Part shown: one piece after another, positions 37,211 to 46,615 of the stretch
How positions within the stretch are numbered: the stretch's first letter is position 1
Layout of the letters: each line of letters begins with the position of its first letter
Assembly: GCA_018241405.1 (NCBI GenBank)
Contig: JAFEDY010000007.1
Coordinates: 17,738 to 81,737, forward strand
Direction of reading: 5' to 3'
DNA: 64,000 nt
Origin: Pseudomonadota bacterium
GTDB lineage: Bacteria > Pseudomonadota > Gammaproteobacteria > Burkholderiales > Burkholderiaceae_C
Program-made: the position numbers and the translations under genes
The notes under the pieces: model-generated
Told to the model about the DNA's origin: nothing
The model's input: only the letters and a program-made list of their open reading frames with translations
Database searches by the model: none

Positions 37211-37849
37211 ATGCCCACCCCCATCGCCATCATCGACTTCGAGACCACCGGCATGATGCCCAGCCAGGGCGCGCGCGCCACCGAGGTGGCCATCGTGCTG
37301 ATGGAGGGCGAACGCATCGTGGACCGCTTCGACAGCCTGATGCAGACCGGCGTGTGGATACCGCCCTTCATCGCCGAACTCACCGGCATCACCAACGCCA
37401 TGGTGGCCGCCGCCCCGCCCGCGTCCCAGGTCATGCGCGAGGCCGCGCGCTTCGTGGGCGACGCACCCATGGTGGCGCACAACGCCTCGTTCGACAGCAA
37501 GTTCTGGCAGGCCGAGCTGGCACTCGCCGGCCTGGATGCGCCCCACCCCTTTGCCTGCACGGTGCTGCTGTCACGCCGCGTCTACCCCGACGCGCCCAGC
37601 CACAGCCTGGGGCGCATCACCGACCACCTGGGCCTGCCGCGCACCGGCCGCGCCCACCGCGCGCTGGCCGACGCCGAGATGGCCGCCGCGCTGCTCGCCC
37701 GCATGCAGCGCGATCTCTGTGCACGCTACGCCCTGCCCTGGCCCGAGCACGCGCTGCTGATGCGGCTGCAGCGCACGGCGCGCCAGTCCATGGGCCGGCT
37801 GCTGCAGCAGTACGGCCAGCCCCAGCTCAACGGCGCCACGCCTTGCTGA
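37211..37849 (+). CDS. DEDDh 3'-5' exonuclease (DNA polymerase III epsilon-like)
   Basis: This 212-residue exonuclease has a complete DEDDh active site: Asp9 and Glu11 (IIDFETTG), Asp95 (AHNASFD), His149 and Asp154 (RAHRALADAEM). It resembles epsilon-type domains but is too short and lacks the polymerase-binding tail of DnaQ, so it is probably a stand-alone DNA or RNA exonuclease. Its stop is 5 bp from the NlpC lipoprotein start. Confidence 0.88.
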   Translation: MPTPIAIIDFETTGMMPSQGARATEVAIVLMEGERIVDRFDSLMQTGVWIPPFIAELTGITNAMVAAAPPASQVMREAARFVGDAPMVAHNASFDSKFWQAELALAGLDAPHPFACTVLLSRRVYPDAPSHSLGRITDHLGLPRTGRAHRALADAEMAAALLARMQRDLCARYALPWPEHALLMRLQRTARQSMGRLLQQYGQPQLNGATPC

Positions 37850-37854
37850 CGCCC

Positions 37855-38331
37855 ATGCAGCGCCTGGCCCTTGCCACCCTGACGCTCGCGGCCGGCCTGC
37901 TGCTGGCCGGCTGCGGGACGACGCCCAGCCCATCACGCGGCCCGGCGTATGCGCGCCTGACGGCCGAGCAGTCCGCCGACATCGCCATCCACGCGCTGGG
38001 CCTGGTGGGCACGCCCTACCGCTACGGCGGCAACACGCCCGAGGGCGGCTTCGACTGCAGCGGCCTGATCGGCTATGTCTACAACAGCCGCGCCGGCGTG
38101 ACGCCGCCGCGCACGGTGGCGCAGCTGAGCGGCTTTGGCGCGGCCGTGGACGAGAGCGAGCTGCGCACCGGCGACCTGGTGGTTTTCGGCCGTGGCCGGC
38201 CCACGCATGCCGGCATCTATGTGGGCGAGGGGCGCTTCGTACACGCGCCATCGACGGGCGGCACGGTGCGGCTGGACCAGCTGCAGTCGCGCTACTGGGC
38301 GCAGCAGCAGGCGAGCTTCAGGCGGCCCTGA
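37855..38331 (+). CDS. NlpC/P60-family lipoprotein (cell-wall endopeptidase)
   Basis: This 158-residue protein has a lipoprotein signal ending LLLAGC with lipidated Cys20. The NlpC/P60 peptidase domain has catalytic Cys68 (GGFDCSGLIGYVY), His118 (THAGIYVG) and His130 (FVHAPS). Such enzymes cut gamma-D-Glu-diaminopimelate bonds in peptidoglycan and act in the periplasm, here tethered to the membrane. The small size and single domain match Spr-like proteins. Confidence 0.92.
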   Translation: MQRLALATLTLAAGLLLAGCGTTPSPSRGPAYARLTAEQSADIAIHALGLVGTPYRYGGNTPEGGFDCSGLIGYVYNSRAGVTPPRTVAQLSGFGAAVDESELRTGDLVVFGRGRPTHAGIYVGEGRFVHAPSTGGTVRLDQLQSRYWAQQQASFRRP

Positions 38332-38369
38332 ACCTTGCTTCAGCACCAGCGGGGGACAATAGCGCCACC

Positions 38370-39467
38370 ATGACCCATTGCGACCGCCCCACCACCCCGC
38401 CCTCGACCCACGACACCACGCGCATCGACGACCTGCGCATCAAGGCCGTGCGCCCCCTGATCACGCCCGCCATCCTGGAGGAATGGCTGCCCGCGCCCGA
38501 CGCCGCGCAGGCGCTGGTGGAGGCCAGCCGCACGCAGATTTCGCGCGTGCTGCACGGGCAGGATGACCGGCTCATCGTCGTCGTCGGCCCCTGCTCCATC
38601 CACGACCACGACCAGGCCATGGAGTACGCGCGGCTGCTGAAGAAGGAAGCCGATGCACTGGCCGAGAACCTGCTCGTCGTGATGCGCGTGTACTTCGAGA
38701 AGCCGCGCACCACCGTGGGCTGGAAGGGCTATATCAACGACCCGCACCTGGACGGCAGCTTCGCCATCAACGAGGGCCTGGAGAAGGCGCGCACGCTACT
38801 GCTGGACATCCTGGCGCTGGGCCTGCCCGTGGGCACGGAATTTCTGGACCTGCTCTCGCCCCAGTACATCAGCGACCTGGTGAGCTGGGCCGCCATAGGC
38901 GCGCGCACCACCGAGAGCCAGAGCCACCGCCAGCTGGCCAGCGGCCTGTCCTGCCCGGTGGGCTTCAAGAACGGCACCGACGGCGGCGTCAAGGTGGCGG
39001 TGGACGCCATCCTGGCCGCGCAGTCCGAGCATGCCTTCATGGGCATGACCAAGATGGGCCAGGCCGCGATCTTCGAGACGCGCGGCAACCACGACTGCCA
39101 TGTGATCCTGCGCGGCGGCAAGACGCCCAACTACAGCGCTACCGATGTGCAGGCCACCTGCGAGCTGCTGGGCAAATCGGGCCAGCGCCCGCAGGTCATG
39201 ATCGACCTGTCGCACGCCAACAGCAGCAAGCAGCATGCGCGCCAGATCGCCGTGGCCGAGGATGTTGCGCAACAGGTCGCCGCGGGCGATGCGCGCATCA
39301 CCGGCGTGATGATCGAAAGCCACCTGCAGGAAGGGCGCCAGGACATCGTCGCCGGCCAGCCGCTGCAGCAGGGCGTGTCGGTGACCGACGCCTGCATCAG
39401 CTTTGCGCAGACCGTGCCGGTGCTGCAGCAGCTGGCCGCTGCGGTGCGTGCCCGGCGCGCTATTTAA
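38370..39467 (+). CDS. aroG: 3-deoxy-7-phosphoheptulonate synthase, class I
   Basis: DAHP synthase condenses phosphoenolpyruvate and erythrose-4-phosphate, the first step of the shikimate pathway. The 365 residues show the class I motifs VVVGPCSIHDHDQA, RVYFEKPRTTVGWKGYINDP, SWAAIGARTTESQSHR and QVMIDLSHANSSKQH. The N-terminal extension that carries aromatic-amino-acid feedback in class I enzymes is present. Which of AroF/G/H it resembles most was not determined. The stop lies inside a copy of the dispersed repeat. Confidence 0.93.
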   Translation: MTHCDRPTTPPSTHDTTRIDDLRIKAVRPLITPAILEEWLPAPDAAQALVEASRTQISRVLHGQDDRLIVVVGPCSIHDHDQAMEYARLLKKEADALAENLLVVMRVYFEKPRTTVGWKGYINDPHLDGSFAINEGLEKARTLLLDILALGLPVGTEFLDLLSPQYISDLVSWAAIGARTTESQSHRQLASGLSCPVGFKNGTDGGVKVAVDAILAAQSEHAFMGMTKMGQAAIFETRGNHDCHVILRGGKTPNYSATDVQATCELLGKSGQRPQVMIDLSHANSSKQHARQIAVAEDVAQQVAAGDARITGVMIESHLQEGRQDIVAGQPLQQGVSVTDACISFAQTVPVLQQLAAAVRARRAI

Positions 39468-39515
39468 TTAATAGCTTTTAGCGCCTTATGGACGGGCGCT
39501 AGAGCCACTTTCTTC
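39459..39515 (+). repeat. Dispersed AGCGCT/AGCTAT intergenic repeat copy
   Basis: GCTATTTAATTAATAGC, then TTTTAGCGCC and GGACGGGCGCTAGAGCC, are arranged exactly as after dnaN (4583). The copy begins before the aroG stop, so it supplies the last codons of aroG. Confidence 0.6.
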
Positions 39516-39526
39516 TAAAAACATCG

Positions 39527-40486
39527 TCAATCAGCCCTGGCCCCCGATTCCTTGACCACCTTGGCCCATTTGACGATGTCCTTCTTGATGAACTCGGCAA
39601 ACTGCTCGGGCGTGTTGCCGATGATGTCCAGGCCCAGGTTGCGAAAGCGCTCCTGCACCTCGGGCTCCTTGAGGACCTCCGTCAGCTCGGCGTGGAACCG
39701 GTTCACCGCCGCGGCCGGCGTGCCCGCGGGGGCTACGAAGCCCAGCCAGGGCATGGCCTCGTAGCCGGGCAGGCCGGACTCGGCCACGGTGGGCACGTCG
39801 GGCAGGATCTTGGAGCGCTGGGCCGTGGTCACGGCCAGCAGGCGGGTCTTGCCATCCCGGACGAAGGGGCCGGACGAGGCCCAGGCGTCGAACATGACCT
39901 GCAGGTTGCCGCCCACCAGGTCCATCAGGGCCGGGGCGCTGCCCTTGTAGGGCACATGGGTCATCTTGACGCCGGCCATGGTGTTGAACAGCTCGGACTC
40001 CAGGTGCGTGGAGGTGCCCGCGCCCACCGACCCGTAGTTGGCCTTGCCCGGGTTGGCCTTGAGCCAGGCGATGAGCTCGCCCACGCTCTTGACCGGGACG
40101 CTGGGGTGCACCTCCAGTACATGCACCACGGAGGCCACCTGCGAAATCGGCGTGAAGTCCTTGACCGGGTCGTAGTTGACCTTGCTGTAGAGCGCGGGCG
40201 CTATGCCCAGCGAGGACGCTGCCAGCAGCACGGTGTGGCCGTCGGGCGCTGCCTTGGCCACGTATTCCGAGGCGATCATGGTGCCGGCGCCGGGCTTGTT
40301 CTCCACGATCACGGGCTGGCCCAGGCGCTTGTTCAGGCGCTCGGCCAGCTGACGCGCCATGGTGTCGGCGGCGCCGCCGGGCGCGAACGGCACGACGATG
40401 GTGACGGGCTTGGTCGGGTAAGCCTGTGCCGCCCCGCACAGCGCCGCGGCGGCAAGGGCGATGCCGGCCATCAGTTGCTTGATCAT
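39527..40486 (-). CDS. Bug/TctC-family solute-binding protein
   Basis: This 319-residue periplasmic binding protein has a Sec signal peptide (MIKQLMAGIALAAAALCGAA, cleavage near AQA-Y). The Bug motifs are PVTIVVPFAPGGAADTMARQ, VIVENKPGAGTMIASEY and HVPYKGSAPALMDLVGGNLQ. It lies 24 bp downstream of an ADP-forming acyl-CoA synthetase gene, so it probably captures the acid that enzyme activates. No TctA or TctB partner is present. Confidence 0.91.
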   Translation of the reverse strand: MIKQLMAGIALAAAALCGAAQAYPTKPVTIVVPFAPGGAADTMARQLAERLNKRLGQPVIVENKPGAGTMIASEYVAKAAPDGHTVLLAASSLGIAPALYSKVNYDPVKDFTPISQVASVVHVLEVHPSVPVKSVGELIAWLKANPGKANYGSVGAGTSTHLESELFNTMAGVKMTHVPYKGSAPALMDLVGGNLQVMFDAWASSGPFVRDGKTRLLAVTTAQRSKILPDVPTVAESGLPGYEAMPWLGFVAPAGTPAAAVNRFHAELTEVLKEPEVQERFRNLGLDIIGNTPEQFAEFIKKDIVKWAKVVKESGARAD

Positions 40487-40510
40487 GTGTGTCTCCTGTG
40501 GTGTTGAAAA

Positions 40511-42604
40511 TCAGTGCCCGGATGGGATCACGAGGGCATCGAGCATGCGCACGCCCTGGCCCACCTGCTTGACGAGCAGGGGGTTGACCTCGACCTCGTC
40601 CACATGCGCGCCCAGCGCCAGCACGGCGCGCGAGAACGCGGCGATGGCAGCGCAGGCGGCGTCCACATCGGCGAGTGGGCGGCCGCGGTAGCCGGTCAGC
40701 AGTGGGAAGGCCTTGAGTTCTGCGAGCATCTCGCGCGCCATGGCCTCATCCACGGGCAGCAGGCGCTGGCTCACGTCCTGGTACAGCTCGGTAAGCACGC
40801 CGCCCAGGCCCACGGTGAGGGCCATGCCGAACACCGGGTCGCGCGTGGCGCCCACGATGAGTTCGGCCACGCCCGCTTCCATGGCGCCCACCAGCACGCC
40901 GGCGATGCGCGCCTGCGGGGCGTAGTCCCTGCTGCTGGCCATGATCTGGGCGAAGGCCTCGCGCACCTGCTGGGCGCCTGCCAGGTGCAGGCGCACGCCG
41001 CCGGCCTCGGTCTTGTGGGCAATGTCGGGCGACAGCACCTTGAGCACCACGGGGTAGCCGATGGCGTCGGCCGCCGCGGTGGCCTCGTCGGCCGTGCGGG
41101 CCACACGCTCCCGCACTTCGGGCAAGCCATGGCCGGCCAGCAGCTGCTTGCAGCGGTGTTCGTCCAGGCTGGCGGGCAGCGCGGCCTGGGCGGGCAGGGC
41201 GCCATGGCGCAGATCCAGCCAGCGGTTGCGGCGGCGCCGCTCCTGCCACAGCAGGAAGGGCGCGAGCGCGGCGGTGGCCACGCCGATGTCGTCGAACACC
41301 GGCACGCCGCCGGCGCGCAGCTGCTCGCGCGTCGTGGCGGCGCCGGTGTCTATGGCCACGAACAGCCTGGGGTATGCGGCCGACACGGCGCACAGGTCGC
41401 CCGCCATGCGGTCCAGCAGGTAGCCCGGCGCGTAGACGAGCACGCAGTCCACCGCGTCGCTCTGCGCCAGCGCCTGCAGGGCGGTGCGCACGAAGCCCGG
41501 GTCGTTGACCACGTTGCCGGTCACGTCCACGGGGTTGCTGACCATGCCGTAGTCGGGAATGCCGGCGCGCAGCTGGTCCTGCAGCGCCTGGGGCAGGGTG
41601 GGCACGTCCAGGCCCGCGCCCAAAAACTTATCCGCCAGGATGGCGCCCAGCGCGCCGCTGATGGTGATGATGGCCACGCGCCGGCCGGCGCTCCTGTGGC
41701 GGTAGCCCGCCAGATGCGCCAGCTGCGCCATCTGCACGAAGTCGTGGCTTTGAATGATGTTCAGCTGGCGGAAGGCCGCACGGTAGACGGCCTGGTCGCC
41801 CGCCAGGGCCGAGGTGTGCGAGCGCACGGCCTCGCTGCCCTTGTCGGTCTCGCCGGCCTTGTAGAGGATGAGCAGTTTGTCCCGCCGCGCAAACGCCTCG
41901 GCCGCGGCCATGAAGCGCGGGCCGTCGCGCAGCTCCTCGACATAGCCCATGCAGACCTCGGTGGCCGCGTCCTGCGCCAGGTATTCGAGGTACTGCGCGA
42001 AGTCCACGCAGGCCTCGTTGCCGGTGTTGATGAAGTGGCTGAAGCCGAGGTCCAGGCGGCGCGCAATCGCGTACACCGCCGCGCAGACATTGCCGCTTTG
42101 CGTGAGCAGGCTGACGCTGCCACTACCGCTCTGCATGGGCGCGGTGTTGAACACCGAGGCAAAGTTGGTGTGCGCCTGGGTGTTAAGGTTGGCAAAGCCC
42201 ATGGCATTGGGGCCTGCGACCACCAAGTCGGTGCCAGCCACATAGGCCTGGAGTTCGGCCTGCAGGGCCGCCCCCTGGGCGCCTTCCTCGGCAAAGCCGG
42301 CCGCGTAGACGATGACGGCGCGCACCCCCTTGGCCACGCAGCGGCGCAGCATGGGCAGCACGTCGGGCGCGGCAATGGCCAGCACCGCCAGGTCGGGGGC
42401 CTCGGGCAGGGCCTCGATATCAGGCCAGCAGCGCAGGCCGAAGACTTCGCCGTACTTGGGGTTGATGGGATAGATGCGGCCCGCATAGCCAAACCGGGTC
42501 AGATGCGCCAGCGGCATGCCGCCTATGCGCGCCGGGTGGTTGCTGGCGCCGACGATGGCAATGGAGGCCGGGTTGAGCAGGGGTTCGAGGCGGTGTGTGT
42601 TCAT
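40511..42604 (-). CDS. ADP-forming acetate/acyl-CoA synthetase family protein
   Basis: This 697-residue single-chain NDP-forming acyl-CoA ligase has an N-terminal CoA-binding domain (SIAIVGASNHPARIGG), a ligase-CoA domain (SVSLLTQSGNVCAAVY) and a C-terminal ATP-grasp domain (YPVVLKVLSPDIAHKTEAGG). The reaction is acid + CoA + ATP to acyl-CoA + ADP + Pi; the substrate is unknown. The start MNTHRLEP is chosen over an open frame reaching 43003, which runs through the IclR fragment region. Confidence 0.88.
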   Translation of the reverse strand: MNTHRLEPLLNPASIAIVGASNHPARIGGMPLAHLTRFGYAGRIYPINPKYGEVFGLRCWPDIEALPEAPDLAVLAIAAPDVLPMLRRCVAKGVRAVIVYAAGFAEEGAQGAALQAELQAYVAGTDLVVAGPNAMGFANLNTQAHTNFASVFNTAPMQSGSGSVSLLTQSGNVCAAVYAIARRLDLGFSHFINTGNEACVDFAQYLEYLAQDAATEVCMGYVEELRDGPRFMAAAEAFARRDKLLILYKAGETDKGSEAVRSHTSALAGDQAVYRAAFRQLNIIQSHDFVQMAQLAHLAGYRHRSAGRRVAIITISGALGAILADKFLGAGLDVPTLPQALQDQLRAGIPDYGMVSNPVDVTGNVVNDPGFVRTALQALAQSDAVDCVLVYAPGYLLDRMAGDLCAVSAAYPRLFVAIDTGAATTREQLRAGGVPVFDDIGVATAALAPFLLWQERRRRNRWLDLRHGALPAQAALPASLDEHRCKQLLAGHGLPEVRERVARTADEATAAADAIGYPVVLKVLSPDIAHKTEAGGVRLHLAGAQQVREAFAQIMASSRDYAPQARIAGVLVGAMEAGVAELIVGATRDPVFGMALTVGLGGVLTELYQDVSQRLLPVDEAMAREMLAELKAFPLLTGYRGRPLADVDAACAAIAAFSRAVLALGAHVDEVEVNPLLVKQVGQGVRMLDALVIPSGH

Positions 42605-42683
42605 GGGGCATGGCTTGTGTATCGACCAGTCTAGACTCACGATTTCCTGCACTACAAACACATTCACGGTGTTTTCCCACGAT

Positions 42684-42800
42684 ATGGACGATCTACGGGA
42701 AACCGCGGGGGCCCAAAGCCTGCGCCGCGCACTGCAGTTGCTGCGGCTGCTGGCCGGACACCAGGAGCAGGGCATACGGCCATGTCCCCTTCCTGAGTGA
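42684..42800 (+). pseudogene. Truncated IclR-family regulator (N-terminal fragment)
   Basis: This 38-codon frame reads MDDLRETAGAQSLRRALQLL and then RLLAGHQEQGIR before diverging into PCPLPE and a stop. The first 32 residues match the opening helix of IclR winged-HTH domains; the recognition helix and the whole effector domain are missing. It is divergent from the acyl-CoA synthetase gene, the usual position of an IclR regulator. A deletion or rearrangement with an endpoint near 42778 probably removed the rest. Confidence 0.55.
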
Positions 42801-42960
42801 TGCACGCAACACAGGACGGGCGAAGTTCTTGTGATCACTGTAACATTGCGTAACCGATAGTTCGCCAAACAGTCAATTTGAGGAGCCTTGTGGTGTCTTG
42901 GAACCGTCCTGCAGCGTCGAACGAAAACACTCGTACGGCAGCGGGTGCCGCAAAACCCTG

Positions 42961-45900
42961 ATGCAAGGCATGGCCGGCGAAGAGCCCATGGAGCAACGCT
43001 CACGCCCGGATTCCCGGGCGCGAACGCCGTTGCAGCAGCTCAGGTTGCTGCAACTGTTGCTGCAGCGCATTGCCGATCTGCAGCAGCCTCTGGAACAGGT
43101 GCTGGGATATGCCGCCGACACCGTCTGCACAATCACTGGCGCAGCAGGGGCGATGCTGGCCATGCAGGGGGACGGGCAGCTGGCCGTGCAGGTGAGCTTC
43201 GGCGAGACACCCCAGCCGCCCCCCGCGGATGCGCACGAGCTGGCCCAGTCCGACCTGTGGCGGCGCCTGGAGCAGCTGCCGGCCGGCGACGGCACCGACC
43301 ATATTCTGGAAATGCTGGGCCGCGGTAACGGCGCCGTGGCCCGCCAGTGTGTCGCCCTCCCGCTGCGCGCGGGCGCCAGCCTCGTCGGCCTGATGCAGGT
43401 GCTTGCGGCCCCGGGGAAGCGTTTTTCACCCCGTCAGCTGGTGCGCCTGAAGATATTGGCCGAATCCCTGGGCGGCATGGCGCAGCTGCGCCGCGTGCAT
43501 GGCCAGTCGCACGCATCCGAGCAGCAATACCGCGGCCTGTTTGCCGAGCACCCGCAGCCCATGTGGGTCTGCGAGCGCGACAGCCTGCGCCTGCTGCTGG
43601 TCAACCACGCCATGGCGCGGCAATACGGTTACGACGCGGCCGAGCTGCTGGGCATGGACATGCGCCAGCTCTGGCCGCCGCAGCAGCAGGCGGCCGCCGA
43701 CAGCGCGATGGCCATGTGCCTGGACGAGCGCGCCGCGCATTCCGCCGCACTCCCACCCACCATTTGGCACCACAGGCGCAAGGATGGCTCGCCCATCGAC
43801 GTGGAGATCTTTGTCGGCGACACCGAGTTCGACGGCCGCCCCGCCTGGCAGATGGTGGCCAACGACGTCACCGCGCGTTGCCGCATCGAAGACGAGCTAG
43901 CGCGCCTGAACCGCGCCAAGCGCCTGCGCAGTGCCTGCAGCGAGACGCTGGTGCGAGCCAGCAGCGAGGCCGACCTGCTGCACGCCGTGTGCCGCGCCGC
44001 GGTGGAGGTGGGTGGCTACCGCATGGGCTGGGTGGGTATGGCGCGCGACGATGCGCGCAAGCGCATCGAGGTCGTGGCCCAAGCCGGCGCCCCGGAGGGA
44101 GCCCTGGAGCATCTGCAGTTGAGCTGGTCGCAGCACGAGAGCGGCGGCCAGGGCCCATCCAGCATTTGCGTGCGCAGCGGCCGCACGGTGATCGTGCGTG
44201 ACGCGCAGGACAGCCCGGCCTTCGAGGGCTTGACCGAACGCCTGGCCGAGCTGGACTTTCATGCCGTGGTGTGCCTGCCACTGCGCAACCCACGGCGCAC
44301 CTTCGGCCTGCTGACGCTGTACGCCCCCCGGGCACTGCATGTGGGCCCACAGGAGACGCTGCTGCTCGAAGCCATGGCAGGCGACCTGGCCTTCGGCATC
44401 GAGAACCTGCGCGCTCGCGCCGAGCAGCAGCGCCTGCAGGCAGCCATGGTGAAGGTGGCCAAGGCCGTGTCGGCCGGCACGGGAAGGGCCTTTTTCGAGC
44501 GTTTGGCACAGCATATGGCCGACAGCCTCTCGGCGCAGGTGGCCTGCGTGGTGCGGCTGCTGCCGCCCGTGTCGGGGCAGGCGGCCCGGCACGCCGTGAC
44601 GCTGTCCCATGTCAGCGACGGCGTGGCGCAGGCCACGGGCACCTACACGCTAGCGGGCACTCCCGGTCAGAAACTGCTGGACCAGGGCCGGCTGGTCGTG
44701 AGCGACCACCTCGCGCAGCGCTTTGCGCACGACCCAGCGCTGGCGCACGGCGGCCTGCGCAGCTTCGTCGGCCGCCAGCTCACGGACAGCGCCGGCGCAC
44801 CCATAGGCATGGTCATGGTGATGTTCCGCGAGCCGCTGGCGCAGCAGAAATTCGTCGAAAGCGCCCTGCAAATCTTCGGCGCCCGCGCATCGGCTGAGCT
44901 GCAGCGCCAGACCGACGACATGCGCATACGCCACCAGGCCTCGCTGCTGGACCGGGCGCGCGACGCCATCATCGTGCGCGACCTGGAGCACCGCATCACC
45001 TTCTGGAACGAGGGCGCCGAACGCCTGTACGGCTGGAGCCGTGAGGAGGCGCTGGGCCGCTCCATCGCCACACTGCTGTACCCGGAGCAGCAGGGCTTCC
45101 TGAGCGCCACGAACGAGGTGCTGCAACGCGGCGACTGGAGTGGCGAGATCGTGCAGCAGGCACGCGATGGCCGCGCCATCGAGGTCGAGGGACGCTGGAC
45201 CATGGTGCGCAATGACCAGGGCGAGCCGGAGTCCATCCTGGCCATCAATTCCGACATCGGCACACGCAAGAACCATGAGCGTGAAATCCAGCGCCTGGCC
45301 TTCTTCGACCCGCTCACCGGCCTGCCCAACCGCGCCCAGTTCATGCAGCGCATGGGCCACGCGCTGGCCACGTCCCAGCGCCAGCGCCAGGGCGGGGCGC
45401 TGCTGTTCATCGACCTGGACAACTTCAAGACCCTGAACGACACCCTGGGCCACGACCAGGGCGACCGTCTGCTGCAGCAGGTGGCGCAGCGCCTGACCAG
45501 TTGCGTGCGCGGCATGGACCTGGTGGCACGCCTGGGGGGCGACGAATTCGTGGTGCTGCTGGAGCAGCTCGCGGCACAGCCCTCGACCCTGGCCGAGCTT
45601 GCCAACAAGGTCGGCGAGAAGATCCTGAGCCTGCTGTGCGCACCCTATGCGCTCGCCGGCCACCAATACCGCAGCACGCCCAGCATAGGCATTGCACTGT
45701 TTGGCAACACGCCCACCAGCGTCGGCGAGTTGCTCAAGCACGCCGACCTGGCCATGTACCAGGCCAAGACCGCGGGGCGCAGCACGCTGCGTTTCTTCGA
45801 CCCGGGCATGCAGCGCTCGGTGGACGAGCATGCGGCGCTGGAGGCCGACCTGCGCAACGCCCTGTCGCTGCAGGAGTTCTCGCTGCACTACCAGCCCCAG

Positions 45901-46611
45901 GTGAATTCCGAAGGAAAGATCCTCGGCGTGGAGGCGCTGCTGCGCTGGACGCACCCGGAGCGCGGCATGGTCTCGCCCGCACAATTCATCCCGGTGGCCG
46001 AGGAAACCGGCCTCATCCTGCCGCTGGGGCGCTGGGTGCTGCACCAGGCCTGCACGCGGCTTGCGGCTTGGCACAGGCTGCCGGGCATGGCGCACCTGAA
46101 CATGGCCGTGAACGTGAGCTCACGCCAGTTCCGCGACCCGGGCTTCGTCGGCGACGTGGCACGCGTGCTGGCCGTCACCGAGGCGCCTGCGGCGCAGCTC
46201 AAGCTGGAGCTGACGGAAAGCCTGCTGGTGGAAGACATGGTGGCCACCATCGCCACCATGGAGGCGCTGCGCGTCCACGGCGTAGGATTTGCGCTGGACG
46301 ACTTCGGCACCGGCTATTCGTCGCTGTCCTACCTGAAGCGCATGCCGCTGGAACGGCTCAAGATCGACCAGAGCTTCGTGCGCGACCTGCTCAGCGACGA
46401 AAGCGACGCCGTCATCGTGCGCACCATCATCGCGCTGGCGGCCAGCCTGGGCCTGGACGTCATCGCCGAGAGTGTGGAGACCGAGGCGCAACGCAACTGG
46501 CTGACGCAGGCCGGCTGCCGTGCCTACCAGGGCTATTTCTTCAGCCGCCCGCTGCCGGCCGACCAGATTGAACCACTGCTGCGGGCCGGCAGTGCGCCAG
46601 AAAACCCATAA
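42961..46611 (+). CDS. GAF/PAS sensor with GGDEF and EAL domains
   Basis: This large cyclic-di-GMP signalling protein (1216 residues from this ATG) has, in order, a GAF domain (about 15-170), PAS (about 190-305), two more GAF-like domains (about 325-485 and 495-650), a second PAS with IVRDLEHRITFWNEGAERLY (about 660-780), GGDEF (motif at 859-863, RLGGDEFVVLLE) and EAL (GVEALLRW at 990-997). Both catalytic motifs look intact, so it could make and degrade c-di-GMP. No transmembrane segment is evident, so it is probably cytosolic. The start is uncertain: a TTG at 42898 in the same frame has AGGAG 12 bp ahead. Confidence 0.9.
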   Translation: MQGMAGEEPMEQRSRPDSRARTPLQQLRLLQLLLQRIADLQQPLEQVLGYAADTVCTITGAAGAMLAMQGDGQLAVQVSFGETPQPPPADAHELAQSDLWRRLEQLPAGDGTDHILEMLGRGNGAVARQCVALPLRAGASLVGLMQVLAAPGKRFSPRQLVRLKILAESLGGMAQLRRVHGQSHASEQQYRGLFAEHPQPMWVCERDSLRLLLVNHAMARQYGYDAAELLGMDMRQLWPPQQQAAADSAMAMCLDERAAHSAALPPTIWHHRRKDGSPIDVEIFVGDTEFDGRPAWQMVANDVTARCRIEDELARLNRAKRLRSACSETLVRASSEADLLHAVCRAAVEVGGYRMGWVGMARDDARKRIEVVAQAGAPEGALEHLQLSWSQHESGGQGPSSICVRSGRTVIVRDAQDSPAFEGLTERLAELDFHAVVCLPLRNPRRTFGLLTLYAPRALHVGPQETLLLEAMAGDLAFGIENLRARAEQQRLQAAMVKVAKAVSAGTGRAFFERLAQHMADSLSAQVACVVRLLPPVSGQAARHAVTLSHVSDGVAQATGTYTLAGTPGQKLLDQGRLVVSDHLAQRFAHDPALAHGGLRSFVGRQLTDSAGAPIGMVMVMFREPLAQQKFVESALQIFGARASAELQRQTDDMRIRHQASLLDRARDAIIVRDLEHRITFWNEGAERLYGWSREEALGRSIATLLYPEQQGFLSATNEVLQRGDWSGEIVQQARDGRAIEVEGRWTMVRNDQGEPESILAINSDIGTRKNHEREIQRLAFFDPLTGLPNRAQFMQRMGHALATSQRQRQGGALLFIDLDNFKTLNDTLGHDQGDRLLQQVAQRLTSCVRGMDLVARLGGDEFVVLLEQLAAQPSTLAELANKVGEKILSLLCAPYALAGHQYRSTPSIGIALFGNTPTSVGELLKHADLAMYQAKTAGRSTLRFFDPGMQRSVDEHAALEADLRNALSLQEFSLHYQPQVNSEGKILGVEALLRWTHPERGMVSPAQFIPVAEETGLILPLGRWVLHQACTRLAAWHRLPGMAHLNMAVNVSSRQFRDPGFVGDVARVLAVTEAPAAQLKLELTESLLVEDMVATIATMEALRVHGVGFALDDFGTGYSSLSYLKRMPLERLKIDQSFVRDLLSDESDAVIVRTIIALAASLGLDVIAESVETEAQRNWLTQAGCRAYQGYFFSRPLPADQIEPLLRAGSAPENP

Positions 46612-46615
46612 AAAC

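Noticed and set aside
42898..42960. TTG start for the GGDEF/EAL protein, adding 21 residues
   Set aside because: The AGGAG is 12 bp away and the extra residues (MEPSCSVERKHSYGSG) match no domain. The first ATG was preferred, though the point is not settled.
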